Part shown: positions 7,655 through 15,848 of the stretch, in pieces
How positions within the stretch are numbered: the stretch's first letter is position 1
How the letters are laid out: each line of letters starts with the position of its first letter
Assembly (NCBI GenBank): GCA_934229275.1
Contig: CAKQDN010000032.1
Coordinates: 1-19,993 of the forward strand
DNA from: an uncultured Clostridia bacterium
GTDB lineage: Bacteria; Bacillota; Clostridia; Christensenellales; Pumilibacteraceae
DNA length: 19,993 nt
Reading direction: 5' to 3'
Notes under the pieces: generated by a model
What the model was told of the DNA's origin: nothing
Databases searched by the model: none
What the model saw: only the letters and a program-made list of their open reading frames with translations
Translations under genes and position numbers: made by a program

Positions 7655-8091
7655 AACTGCTCGTTCTCAACGGACCGAACATAAACATGCTCGGCATACG
7701 CGAACCCGATTTGTACGGAAATGAAACATATCGCGACCTTGTTCGAAAGATAACGAAGGAGTGCCGCAGGCGCGGAATAAAAGTCGCGGTCAGACAGTCC
7801 AACTGCGAAGGAAAACTCGTGACGGAGATTCAGAAGGCGCATGGCAAATACGACGGAATTATATTAAACGCCGCCGCATATACGCATACGTCGATCGCCA
7901 TACTCGACGCGCTTAAATGTTCGCGCTTGCCTTGTTCGGAAGTGCATATCACCGACATTGCGGGACGTGAAGAATATCGCGCACGTTCGTTCGTGTCCGA
8001 ATACGCTTTCGTCGTCATAAAAGGCGAAGGTACTGACGGTTACGTTCACGCCGTAGACGCGCTCGTAAATTACTTAAAAAAGCAAGATTGA
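7651..8091 (+). CDS. aroQ: 3-dehydroquinate dehydratase, type II
   Basis: It dehydrates 3-dehydroquinate to 3-dehydroshikimate (step 3). The protein has 146 residues, typical of the dodecameric type II enzyme, and is unrelated to the Schiff-base type I AroD. Visible are NGPNINMLGIREPDLYG (residues 7-23, flexible-loop Arg17 and catalytic Tyr22), RQSNCEG, NAAAYTHTSIA, and EVHITDI with His99 followed by Arg106 and Arg110. The start is GTG at 7651, chosen because it overlaps the aroE-aroK stop as GTGA and has CGGAGGA at 7634-7640. It is the last gene of the operon. No clear terminator follows, and a new promoter begins 12 bp after its stop. Confidence 0.97.
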   Translation: MKLLVLNGPNINMLGIREPDLYGNETYRDLVRKITKECRRRGIKVAVRQSNCEGKLVTEIQKAHGKYDGIILNAAAYTHTSIAILDALKCSRLPCSEVHITDIAGREEYRARSFVSEYAFVVIKGEGTDGYVHAVDALVNYLKKQD

Positions 8092-8103
8092 CCGCTAAAA
8101 CGA

Positions 8104-8132
8104 TTTACTATAAACGAAATTTCTGATATAAT
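8104..8132 (+). promoter_or_regulatory. Sigma-A type promoter with extended -10, upstream of the MBL-fold gene
   Basis: TTTACT (8104-8109) and a consensus TATAAT (8127-8132) are 17 bp apart, with an extended TGA at 8124-8126. The predicted transcription start is near 8139, leaving a leader of about 40 bases. It begins right after aroQ, so the MBL-fold gene can be expressed independently of the shikimate operon. Confidence 0.78.
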
Positions 8133-8143
8133 ATAGAAAGAGA

Positions 8144-8160
8144 GTCGGCTTTTGTCCGAC
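8144..8160 (+). other. Small hairpin in the 5' leader of the MBL-fold gene
   Basis: GTCGG (8144-8148) pairs with CCGAC (8156-8160) around a 7-base loop in the predicted leader, 10 bases before the AGGTGA ribosome site. Five base pairs is modest. It may stabilise the 5' end or mean nothing. No T-run follows, so it is not a terminator. Confidence 0.3.
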
Positions 8161-8179
8161 GGCAATGCGAGGTGAAACG

Positions 8180-9502
8180 ATGGCAAGACGCAAATCATCC
8201 CAAAGAAACACAAAAAAACTCTCATTTACCGCAATACTGATTATCGTGCTTTTGGCGATTATCGCGCTGGCTGCGACTTTCGCGTGGGGTTGGTTGGCTC
8301 ACGGCATGACGCCCGTTCAGACCATCGAGTACATATTCGCGCTTTCCGATAACTCAAACGGCAATCAGGGCGGCGGAAAAAACGAAGTATCCGCGTCCAC
8401 GTTCGACGAAAACACCGTTAAGGTCGTGTCCGACGGCGAATTTTCCGTGCATTTTCTCGAACTCGGAAACGCAAACACGGGCGACTGCATATACGTCCGC
8501 GCCGGCAAAAACGATATTCTCATCGATGCCGGCAGCAAAACGAACAGTATTCCGACGATAAAAACCTATCTCGATAAATTCGTTACCGACAATATTCTCG
8601 AATACGTCATCGCAACGCACGCCCACGAAGACCATATCGCAGGTTTTGCAGGCTCTAAAGACAATCAGAGCCTTTTCCGCGAATACGAATGTAAAACCAT
8701 AATCGATTTTCCGCGCACAGATTCGACTTCGGGTATATATCAGAAGTACGTTCAGGAGCGCGACGCCGAAATAGCCGCGGGAGCCGCGCATTATACTGCG
8801 CTTCAGTGTTATAAAGAGCAGAACGGCGCGAAACGCACTTATTCTCTCGGCGAAAACACAACGATGACCTTCCTTTACAACTATTTTTACGAGAACAAGG
8901 CGACGAGCGAAAACGACTATTCCGTTTGCGTACTTTTCACACACGCCGGCAAAAACTACCTTTTCACCGGCGATCTCGAAAGCGAGGGTAAAATAAAGGC
9001 GGAGGAAAAACTGGTCGAACTCAACGACCTGCCTGAGTGCGAACTTTTCAAAGCCGGTCATCACGGCTCGAAAACCTCTTCTTCGACCGCCCTTCTCGAC
9101 GTAATAAAACCCAAAATCGTTTGCGTTTGTTGCTGCGCCGGAAACTCCAAATACACGGAAACGGAAGAAAACAAATTCCCCACTCAGGATTTTATAAACC
9201 GCGTAAGCAAATACACCGACGCAGTGTACGTCACGACGCTCGGTGCTTACGACTTTCTGCCCGACGACGTTAAAGCAACATTCGACGAGAAATACAAAAC
9301 CGATACGGCAGGAAAATACAAAGAGAAAAACGTTTTCGCACCCATGAACGGCACGATTATCGTACTTGCCGTCGATAACGGAGCGGCTGCCGCGGATAAA
9401 CGCTACGAAACGAAACTGTTCTTTTCCAATAACTCGCTGAAACTTAAAGACACCGAGTGGTTCAAGGCAAAGCGAACAATGCCGTCCGAGTGGGCTGCCT
9501 GA
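8180..9502 (+). CDS. Membrane-anchored, extracellular metallo-beta-lactamase-fold hydrolase (ComEC C-terminal-like)
   Basis: The protein has 440 residues from ATG 8180, which has AGGTGA at 8170-8175. An ATG at 8165 in the same frame precedes that ribosome site and is rejected. A basic N-terminus (RRK, KK) and one hydrophobic segment (about 16-39) form an uncleaved signal anchor, so the catalytic domain should be outside the cell. The MBL metal site is complete: THAHEDH with His147, His149, Asp151 and His152, then FTGDLE with Asp265, then AGHHGSK with His294/295. The order and the HFLELGNANTGDCIYV opening match the domain found at the end of the competence protein ComEC and in many stand-alone clostridial proteins. 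The ComEC transmembrane channel is missing. The substrate is unknown; a nuclease or phosphodiesterase is the usual guess. It has its own promoter and no obvious functional partner beside it. Confidence 0.88.
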   Translation: MARRKSSQRNTKKLSFTAILIIVLLAIIALAATFAWGWLAHGMTPVQTIEYIFALSDNSNGNQGGGKNEVSASTFDENTVKVVSDGEFSVHFLELGNANTGDCIYVRAGKNDILIDAGSKTNSIPTIKTYLDKFVTDNILEYVIATHAHEDHIAGFAGSKDNQSLFREYECKTIIDFPRTDSTSGIYQKYVQERDAEIAAGAAHYTALQCYKEQNGAKRTYSLGENTTMTFLYNYFYENKATSENDYSVCVLFTHAGKNYLFTGDLESEGKIKAEEKLVELNDLPECELFKAGHHGSKTSSSTALLDVIKPKIVCVCCCAGNSKYTETEENKFPTQDFINRVSKYTDAVYVTTLGAYDFLPDDVKATFDEKYKTDTAGKYKEKNVFAPMNGTIIVLAVDNGAAAADKRYETKLFFSNNSLKLKDTEWFKAKRTMPSEWAA

Positions 9503-9553
9503 GCGGGGACCGCTTGCCTGTTTAGTTAGGAAAATTTAGAAATTTATACCACG

Positions 9554-9573
9554 GTGCTTGCGCCAATAAGCAC
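9554..9573 (+). other. Inverted repeat in the leader before the esterase gene
   Basis: GTGCTT (9554-9559) and AAGCAC (9568-9573) can pair around an 8-base loop, ending just before the GGAGG ribosome site at 9577-9581. A second short stem, GCGG-GGA-CCGC (9503-9513), directly follows the MBL stop. Neither has a T-run, so neither is a good terminator. The 83-bp gap 9503-9585 also lacks a clear promoter, so the esterase may be reached by read-through. Confidence 0.35.
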
Positions 9574-9585
9574 TACGGAGGAAAT

Positions 9586-11316
9586 ATGAAAACCAAAATA
9601 TCGTCTAAAATCATAACCGCGTTTCTCGCGATAGCGTTGTCGGCATTGTCTGCTTTTTGCTTCGTTATCCCGGCAAAAACAGTGAAAGCGGAAACCGATA
9701 ACACGCCCGAAAACGTAAAGACCGCCGACGTGTTTATGATCGCCGGTCAGTCCAACGCAGCCGGAAGCACTCGTGCGGATTCGACTAAATACGGCTACGA
9801 GGTCACCTATCGCCCGAGAGAAAACGTGCTTTATTACGGCGGAACGCATAAAACGGTCAAAGGCGGAGCAGGAAGATACCTGCGCGATTTCCGCCCCGTT
9901 CAGCACGGTTGCGGCTTCACGGACAATCACGTCGGATTCGAACTCGGTATGGCAAACCGTCTCAACGAAAGAGAAGAATATAAAGGCGAAAACAAAAAAG
10001 CGATTATATTCAAGTCTGCCTCCGGCGGAACTTCGGTAATGCCCGAAGGTAACTACGGCGATTTCGGCAACTGGTATCCCGAAAGCCTGTGGACGGAAGA
10101 TTACTGGCAGAAAGATAAGTATTACGACATCAAAGGTTTTCAATACCGCGTATTCATTGACGAACTGAAGCGCTTTTTGTTTGACGCGAAAGCGGAAGGT
10201 TTCGAGAAAATAAATCTTAAAGGACTGTTCTGGATGCAGGGCGAAACCGACAGGGGCAGAGCGGACGACTACGTCACCGTGTGCAGCGCTCTTTTTTCCG
10301 ATTTCAGAAAGAAGATCTCCGAAATAACCGGCGAGGACTATTCCGCGCTCCCGATTTTCGTCGGAGAAATAAGCGAAACGTTCTCTTCGGCTTTGCCTGC
10401 GAGCGTTGAACTCAACCGCCAACTCATCGCCGCGCAGCACAAAATAGCCAACATCATGCCTGCAGTATACGTTGCGGATATTCACGGTTACGAAATCAAT
10501 AAAATCGAATTCGGTAATAGCGTCGTGGTCGGCAGCGATCAGTCGCACTGGAATTACGAAGATATAGTTTCCATCGGCGAAGATTTCATGACGCTTTACG
10601 ATGAAGTCTCAGGCAATATCGTCGGCAGCGTTTCGGTTGACGTCGAAGGAAGTTCGTCTGCAGTAGAAAGAACGACCGTGACTTTCGAGGGTGAATACGG
10701 CGCGAATTTCGCAAAAGACACCGAAAGCATGTATTTTACCGTAAAAACGAATAAACGCTATAAAGTGAAAGAAGTAACGACGAGTCACGGCACCGTAGCA
10801 TTCGAAAAATCGATCTTTGTCGATGGCGACGTCGAGCCGACGCTTAAGTATAAACTCACCGGTATGCAGAACGGCGAAAAAATCACCGTAAAACTCGAAA
10901 GCAACACGAAAATTTCGGTCAGCGTAACGGGCGACGACGAGACTTACGGATCGATTCCCTCCAGTAAAATGGTGGAAGACGCATATCTCGGCTGCAAATA
11001 TACGCTCGAAACCTATCCTTTCTCCGACGGCGCGCTCTATAAATTCGAAATCAACGGCAAAACCGTGTACGGAGAAAAGAACGTAAATAAATACGTTTTC
11101 GATAATTGGGAACAATATGTAGGAGAAAGCGGTAAACTGGAAATAAAAGTGTTTTACGGCGAGAAAAACGACGTCAATAACAAACTGGACGGCATTGCGT
11201 CCGGCACAACCGCAGGCGGCTGCTCGTGTTCGGCGCCTGCCGAGTCACTTCTGCCCCTGATGACTTTGCTCACTGCGGCACTATTACTGCTTTTCAAGCG
11301 CAGGAGCGCTGTTTGA
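9586..11316 (+). CDS. Secreted SGNH-type carbohydrate acetylesterase (SASA / sialate O-acetylesterase-like) with C-terminal membrane anchor
   Basis: The 576-residue protein has a signal peptide with KTKISSK, a hydrophobic core and a likely cleavage after KTVKA near residue 36. The catalytic domain (about 45-345) shows the SASA/CE6-type blocks: GQSN with nucleophile Ser56, ASGGTS, WMQGETD at 216-222, and DQSH with Asp318 and His321 completing the triad. It probably removes acetyl groups from sugars such as sialic acid or acetylated xylan; which one cannot be told. Residues about 345-540 look like beta-rich surface modules without identified activity. The end is GGCSCS (544-549), a hydrophobic stretch of about 16 residues and FKRRSAV, which looks like a membrane-anchoring or sorting tail. 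ATG 9586 follows GGAGG at 9577-9581. Confidence 0.86.
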   Translation: MKTKISSKIITAFLAIALSALSAFCFVIPAKTVKAETDNTPENVKTADVFMIAGQSNAAGSTRADSTKYGYEVTYRPRENVLYYGGTHKTVKGGAGRYLRDFRPVQHGCGFTDNHVGFELGMANRLNEREEYKGENKKAIIFKSASGGTSVMPEGNYGDFGNWYPESLWTEDYWQKDKYYDIKGFQYRVFIDELKRFLFDAKAEGFEKINLKGLFWMQGETDRGRADDYVTVCSALFSDFRKKISEITGEDYSALPIFVGEISETFSSALPASVELNRQLIAAQHKIANIMPAVYVADIHGYEINKIEFGNSVVVGSDQSHWNYEDIVSIGEDFMTLYDEVSGNIVGSVSVDVEGSSSAVERTTVTFEGEYGANFAKDTESMYFTVKTNKRYKVKEVTTSHGTVAFEKSIFVDGDVEPTLKYKLTGMQNGEKITVKLESNTKISVSVTGDDETYGSIPSSKMVEDAYLGCKYTLETYPFSDGALYKFEINGKTVYGEKNVNKYVFDNWEQYVGESGKLEIKVFYGEKNDVNNKLDGIASGTTAGGCSCSAPAESLLPLMTLLTAALLLLFKRRSAV

Positions 11317-11334
11317 TCACAACGGAGAAATAAA

Positions 11335-13254
11335 ATGAACGACGGTTTTATAAAAGTTGCCGCGATAACGCCGAAAGTGCGGGTCGCGGACTCGGAATAC
11401 AACGCACGCGCGGTGTGCGAAAGTATGTTAAAGGCGGCAGAGTCGGGAGCAAAGATTATGGTATTTCCCGAACTTTGCCTCACCGGCTACACTTGCGCGG
11501 ATCTGTTCTATCAGGAAACTCTGCTTGACGGCGCGCTCAGAGCGCTGTCCGACGTCGCCGCGTGTTCGGTCGGCGTGGACGCGATAGTGTTCGTCGGCTG
11601 CCCGATAAGAAAGGACGGCAAAATTTACAACTGTGCGGTTGCGATAAACGGCGGTAAAATTCTGGGCGTCATACCAAAAATGTTTATTCCGAATTATAAC
11701 GAATTTTACGAAAAACGCTGGTTCGCTCCGGCTCCTCGTGGGAGAGAGGAAATCGAACTTCTGGGACAAACGACCGTTTTCGGGCAGGGAACGCTTTTCC
11801 GCATGAGCGGAATGTCGTCCTGCGTAATAGGCGCGGAAATCTGCGAAGATTTGTGGACGGCAAAACCTCCGTCAACAGACCTTGCTTTGTCGGGAGCGAC
11901 GATAATAGTCAATCTGTCCGCAAGCAACGAATGTGTGGGTAAAAGCGAGTACAGAAAAACGCTTGTAAGTTCGCACAGCGCGCGCCTTGTCGCAGGCTAC
12001 GTTTACTGCTCGGCAGGCGACGGCGAATCCACTACCGACCTTGTGTTTTCCGGGCATAATTTGATTGCCGAAAACGGAAAAATTCTCGCCGAAAGCAAAC
12101 TTTTCGAAAACGAAATAACAGTGTCGGAAATAGACGTAAATTTCCTGTTATGCGAGCGGAGCAAGATTTTCGCTCCCGAAATAATGGAAAAAGCGGAGAA
12201 TATCGTCGATTTCACCGTTAAAAAACAAACTACGCTCCTTACGAGAACGTTTGCAAGGTATCCGTTCGTTCCGTCGGACGACGGCGAACTCAACGACCGC
12301 GCAAAACTCATTTTAACAATGCAGAGCAGGGCGCTTGCCAAACGCGTCGACCACGCGCGCGCAAAAAGCCTCGTAATCGGCGTTTCCGGCGGACTGGATT
12401 CGTCGCTTGCGCTTATAGTTGCTTCGCTTGCCTCGAATGCGTCCGAAGTGAAGCCCGAAGTCATCGCGGTTACAATGCCGTGCTTCGGAACGACCGACCG
12501 TACTCACGACAATTCGAGAAAACTCGCCGAGGCTCTCGGGGCGACGCTTAAAGAAGTGGATATAAGAAAGGCTGTTATGCAGCACTTCGAAGATATAGGT
12601 CAAAACGCCGAAAACTACGACGTTACCTACGAAAATTCGCAGGCGCGCGAGCGCACTCAGGTGCTTATGGACATCGCCAACAAAACGGGCGGAATGGTCG
12701 TCGGAACGGGCGACTTGTCCGAACTCGCGCTCGGCTGGGCGACTTATAACGGCGATCATATGTCCATGTACGGCGTAAATGCGTCGGTACCCAAAACGCT
12801 TATAAGATACCTTATCAATCACTATGCCGCGACTGCCGACGAAAAGACGAGGCAGGTGCTTACAGACGTAGCGAATACGCCCGTCAGTCCGGAACTTCTG
12901 CCTTCCGACGGAAAGAACATGACGCAGAAAACGGAAGATCTCGTCGGCCCCTACGAACTGCACGACTTTTTTCTGTATTACATGGTAAGAGCGTACTACG
13001 GTCCGGAAAAAGCCTTCCGCGCCGCCTGCATGACTTTTACCGATTACGACAAACAAACGATACTCAAATGGCTCAAAAATTTTGTCCGCAGATTCTTTAT
13101 TCAGCAATTCAAACGCTCGTGCCTGCCGGACGGAGTGAAAATCGGTTCGGTTTCGCTGTCGCCGAGAGGTGACTGGCGTATGCCCAGCGACGCTTGCATG
13201 CAACTTTGGTCGGAACAGGTCGAGAAAATCGAAAAGTCGCTCGGTAAAGCGTAA
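11335..13254 (+). CDS. nadE: Glutamine-dependent NAD+ synthetase
   Basis: NadE amidates deamido-NAD+ (NaAD) with ATP and glutamine to make NAD+, the last step of NAD biosynthesis. The 639-residue form has an N-terminal nitrilase-like glutaminase domain (about 1-270) and a C-terminal synthetase domain (about 310-639). The glutaminase triad is Glu46 (FPELCLTGYTC), Lys115 (IPKMFIPNYNEFYEKRWF) and Cys170 (GAEICEDLW). The ATP pyrophosphatase loop is GVSGGLDSS at 349-357. Further synthetase features are ERTQVLMDIAN, GTGDLSELALGW and the late TEDLVGPYELHDFF. Length and motifs match the long bacterial type (as in Mycobacterium and Clostridia). It starts 18 bp after the esterase stop, with ACGGAGA as ribosome site, and is likely co-transcribed, though the two have no shared role. 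Confidence 0.97.
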   Translation: MNDGFIKVAAITPKVRVADSEYNARAVCESMLKAAESGAKIMVFPELCLTGYTCADLFYQETLLDGALRALSDVAACSVGVDAIVFVGCPIRKDGKIYNCAVAINGGKILGVIPKMFIPNYNEFYEKRWFAPAPRGREEIELLGQTTVFGQGTLFRMSGMSSCVIGAEICEDLWTAKPPSTDLALSGATIIVNLSASNECVGKSEYRKTLVSSHSARLVAGYVYCSAGDGESTTDLVFSGHNLIAENGKILAESKLFENEITVSEIDVNFLLCERSKIFAPEIMEKAENIVDFTVKKQTTLLTRTFARYPFVPSDDGELNDRAKLILTMQSRALAKRVDHARAKSLVIGVSGGLDSSLALIVASLASNASEVKPEVIAVTMPCFGTTDRTHDNSRKLAEALGATLKEVDIRKAVMQHFEDIGQNAENYDVTYENSQARERTQVLMDIANKTGGMVVGTGDLSELALGWATYNGDHMSMYGVNASVPKTLIRYLINHYAATADEKTRQVLTDVANTPVSPELLPSDGKNMTQKTEDLVGPYELHDFFLYYMVRAYYGPEKAFRAACMTFTDYDKQTILKWLKNFVRRFFIQQFKRSCLPDGVKIGSVSLSPRGDWRMPSDACMQLWSEQVEKIEKSLGKA

Positions 13255-13327
13255 ACGAGTAAATAAATGCCTAAAACGCCCCGATTCGCAAAACTATAAC
13301 CGTCTTGCTCGGGCAAAGGAATTAAAA

Positions 13328-14173
13328 ATGCAAAAACTGTCAAATAAATATTTGTCCGTGTCCGTAAACGAGAAGGGCGGCTGCATAAGCGAGATTCTCT
13401 ACGGAAACGGCGATAAGATCACGTTCGGAGGCGCGGACTATTGGAACTATTGCGACCATATTCTGTTTCCGTTCTGCGGAAGAATGAACGGCGGCTACTA
13501 CGAATACGGTAATAAGCGATATAGCGCGGATTTGCACGGATTCGCAAAAGACATCGACTTTTCCGTTCTGTACGCCGACGAAAACACGCTCACTCTCGGT
13601 TTTTCGTCGAATGAAAACACGCTTGCCGTCTATCCGTTCGAATTCGATTTCCGCGTGACGTACCGCTTAAACGAAAACGCGCTCGGCATCGAATACGAAG
13701 TATTGAACAAAGACAAAAAGACGATGTATTTCGCGCTCGGCTCTCATCCCGGATTTATAACCGACGACGAAAGCGTTATAGACCTCGGGGCAAGCGACAG
13801 CGAATATATTCCGCTCGAAGGCAATTTTCTTTCGAGGGAAACCGAAATCGAAAAGCAAAGCGTTATAAAGCCGGATAAAGCGTTTTTCAAAAAACACGGC
13901 ACTTTCATTGCTCGCCGAAAGTCCGGAACGCTTACGCTTAAAAGAAAAGTTTGCGATATAACCGTGTCGTCCGACTCACCGCTTATCGCGCTTTGGGCGG
14001 ACGAGGAGAGAGACAGTTACGTTTGTATCGAAAGTTGGTGGGGCGCGTGCGACTACGCGACCGCGCCGATAAGAGAAATAAGTCAAAAACCGTATATAAA
14101 CGCGCTCGAAGCGGGAAAGGCGAAAAGATTTGCCTGTTCGATAACCGTTTCCGCGCGACAGGAGATAATATAA
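13328..14173 (+). CDS. Aldose 1-epimerase family protein (LacX-like galactose mutarotase)
   Basis: It would interconvert alpha and beta anomers of an aldohexose or a phosphorylated hexose in the cytoplasm. ATG 13328 is chosen because AAAGGA lies at 13316-13321 and the homologous sequence starts there. The frame is open upstream, but over nadE. The 281 residues contain LFPFCGRM, LHGFAKD with His70, YPFEFDFRVTYRL, GSHPGF with His140 (probable general acid), and VCIESWWG close to the C-terminus as in LacX-type members. No signal peptide is seen. The 73-bp gap before it holds no clear terminator or promoter. Its stop overlaps the next start (TAATG), tying it to the phosphosugar mutase. The exact sugar is not determined. 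Confidence 0.9.
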   Translation: MQKLSNKYLSVSVNEKGGCISEILYGNGDKITFGGADYWNYCDHILFPFCGRMNGGYYEYGNKRYSADLHGFAKDIDFSVLYADENTLTLGFSSNENTLAVYPFEFDFRVTYRLNENALGIEYEVLNKDKKTMYFALGSHPGFITDDESVIDLGASDSEYIPLEGNFLSRETEIEKQSVIKPDKAFFKKHGTFIARRKSGTLTLKRKVCDITVSSDSPLIALWADEERDSYVCIESWWGACDYATAPIREISQKPYINALEAGKAKRFACSITVSARQEII

Positions 14174-15837
14174 TGACCGCTAAAGAAAACTATCAATTAT
14201 GGCTGGAAAAAGTAACCGACGAGGACGTGAAAAAAGGTCTTACCGCCATGGCGAACGATCCCGAACGCATCGAGAACTGCTTTTACAAAGATCTCGAATT
14301 CGGTACGGGCGGACTGCGCGGCGAACTCGGGGCAGGCTCCAACTGCCTTAACGTTTACACTATAAGAAAAGTAACGCAGGGTATTGCCGACAGCATGAAA
14401 CATTACGGAATGAAAACCGCTTGCTGCAGTTGCGACAGTCGTAATTACAGCGACGTTTTCAAAACTACCGTAGCCGAAGTTTTTGCCGAAAACGGCATTA
14501 AAACTTACATAACCAAAGAACTCATGCCCACGCCGTTTTTGTCGTATATCACCAGATACTATAAAGCGGATACCGGCGTTATGATAACGGCGTCGCACAA
14601 TCCGGCTCGCTACAACGGCTATAAAGTATACGGAAGCGACGGTTGCCAACTCACCGACAACGCCGCAAACGAACTTACCGGCTATATCGAAAACGTAGAC
14701 GCTTTCGAAGTAAAGACGAAAGACCTTCAACATTATATCGACGCCGGACTTGTCGAGTACGTTTCCGACGACGTTATCGAAAAATACCTGCAAACCGTGT
14801 TCTCGCAGCACATCGGCTTGGCGGACGGACTGAATGTGACGTATTCCGCGCTCAACGGCACGGGCTATAAACTCGTTCCCGAAATGCTGAAAAGAATGCA
14901 TGTAAAAAATCTCTGCCTCGTTGACGAACAGTGCCATCCGGACGGAAACTTCCCCACTTGTTCGTACCCCAACCCCGAAAAAGCGGAAGCACTTGCTCTC
15001 GGAATAGAAACGGCAAAGAAAAACGGCTCGGATATTCTCATCGCAACCGATCCCGACGCAGACAGAGTGGGTACTGCAGTTCTGCACGACGGAAAATACG
15101 TGCTTTTAACCGGCAATGAAGTGGGCGTGCTTTTAACCGATTATCTGCTTACGAGAAAGAAGGAAAACGGAACGCTTCCCGTTCGCCCCGTTATCGTAAA
15201 AACCATCGTCACGACCGACCTGGTGCGCAAAGTCGCCGCTCCGTACAACGCCGAAATTTTCGACGTTTTAACCGGATTTAAATACATCGGCGACGTAATC
15301 GCAAAACTCGAAAGAAAAGGCGAGGAGGGCAGATATGTTCTCGGCTTCGAAGAAAGTTACGGTTATCTTTCCGGAACGTACGTTCGCGACAAAGACGCCG
15401 TGAACGCGTCCATGCTGGTGGCGGAAATGACCGCATACTACAAGAACAAAAACATGACGCTTGTGGACAGACTGAACCGGATTTACGCCGAACACGGCTA
15501 CTACGAACACAAACTCATGTCCTTCGATTTTCCCGGAGCCGACGGTCAGGCAAAACTCAAACGTTTGCTTGAAAACATCCGCAAAAATCTTCCCGAAAGC
15601 ATTGCCGGCAGCAAAGTGGTCAAATTCGTGGACTATCTGACTCAAACCGAAGCCGATCTTCCCAAGAGTAACGTTCTGTCGTTTACCATGGAGGACGCAA
15701 GCAAACTCATCATTCGTCCGTCGGGAACCGAACCCATGGTTAAAATGTACCTCACGGCAACAAGAACAGAAGAGGAAAATCAGAAGAAATTCAGCGCGAT
15801 GAAAGCCGAACTCGAAAAGATGTTCGACAGAAAATAA
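14173..15837 (+). CDS. pgcA: Phosphoglucomutase / phosphomannomutase (alpha-D-phosphohexomutase)
   Basis: It moves phosphate between C1 and C6 of hexoses (glucose-1-P to glucose-6-P, or the mannose equivalent) through a phosphoserine. I start it at ATG 14173, preceded by AGGAG at 14160-14164 and overlapping the epimerase stop by one base. This gives 554 residues, the usual length for the Firmicutes PgcA-like class. Motifs in order are FGTGGLRG at the N-terminus, ITASHNP with catalytic Ser141, the Mg2+ loop DPDADR (293-298), the sugar-specificity loop GFEESYGY (391 onward), and the phosphate-binding RPSGTEP (515-521). All are intact. The symbol is by family resemblance; glucose against mannose preference cannot be read off. 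It links the released sugars to glycolysis or to cell-envelope sugar nucleotides. Confidence 0.93.
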   Translation: MTAKENYQLWLEKVTDEDVKKGLTAMANDPERIENCFYKDLEFGTGGLRGELGAGSNCLNVYTIRKVTQGIADSMKHYGMKTACCSCDSRNYSDVFKTTVAEVFAENGIKTYITKELMPTPFLSYITRYYKADTGVMITASHNPARYNGYKVYGSDGCQLTDNAANELTGYIENVDAFEVKTKDLQHYIDAGLVEYVSDDVIEKYLQTVFSQHIGLADGLNVTYSALNGTGYKLVPEMLKRMHVKNLCLVDEQCHPDGNFPTCSYPNPEKAEALALGIETAKKNGSDILIATDPDADRVGTAVLHDGKYVLLTGNEVGVLLTDYLLTRKKENGTLPVRPVIVKTIVTTDLVRKVAAPYNAEIFDVLTGFKYIGDVIAKLERKGEEGRYVLGFEESYGYLSGTYVRDKDAVNASMLVAEMTAYYKNKNMTLVDRLNRIYAEHGYYEHKLMSFDFPGADGQAKLKRLLENIRKNLPESIAGSKVVKFVDYLTQTEADLPKSNVLSFTMEDASKLIIRPSGTEPMVKMYLTATRTEEENQKKFSAMKAELEKMFDRK

Positions 15838-15848
15838 GGAGAAAATCG

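Noticed and set aside
8088..8132. TTGACC at the aroQ stop as the -35 of the MBL promoter
   Set aside because: It is 33 bp from the TATAAT box, far too long. TTTACT at 8104 has the correct 17-bp spacing.
9503..9513. GCGG-GGA-CCGC as a terminator after the MBL-fold gene
   Set aside because: The stem is only 4 bp and no T-run follows; not convincing.
9544..10548. 334-codon minus-strand frame opposite the esterase
   Set aside because: The plus-strand esterase has a signal peptide and a full SGNH triad across the same bases. The minus frame looks like a codon-bias shadow with no motif.
12313..13203. 296-codon minus-strand frame opposite nadE
   Set aside because: The nadE synthetase domain is intact here. 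The minus frame has no family features.
13267..13299. Ten-codon reading frame in the nadE-epimerase gap
   Set aside because: It is very short and without a ribosome site. Nothing suggests a leader peptide, such as runs of one amino-acid codon or alternative hairpins.
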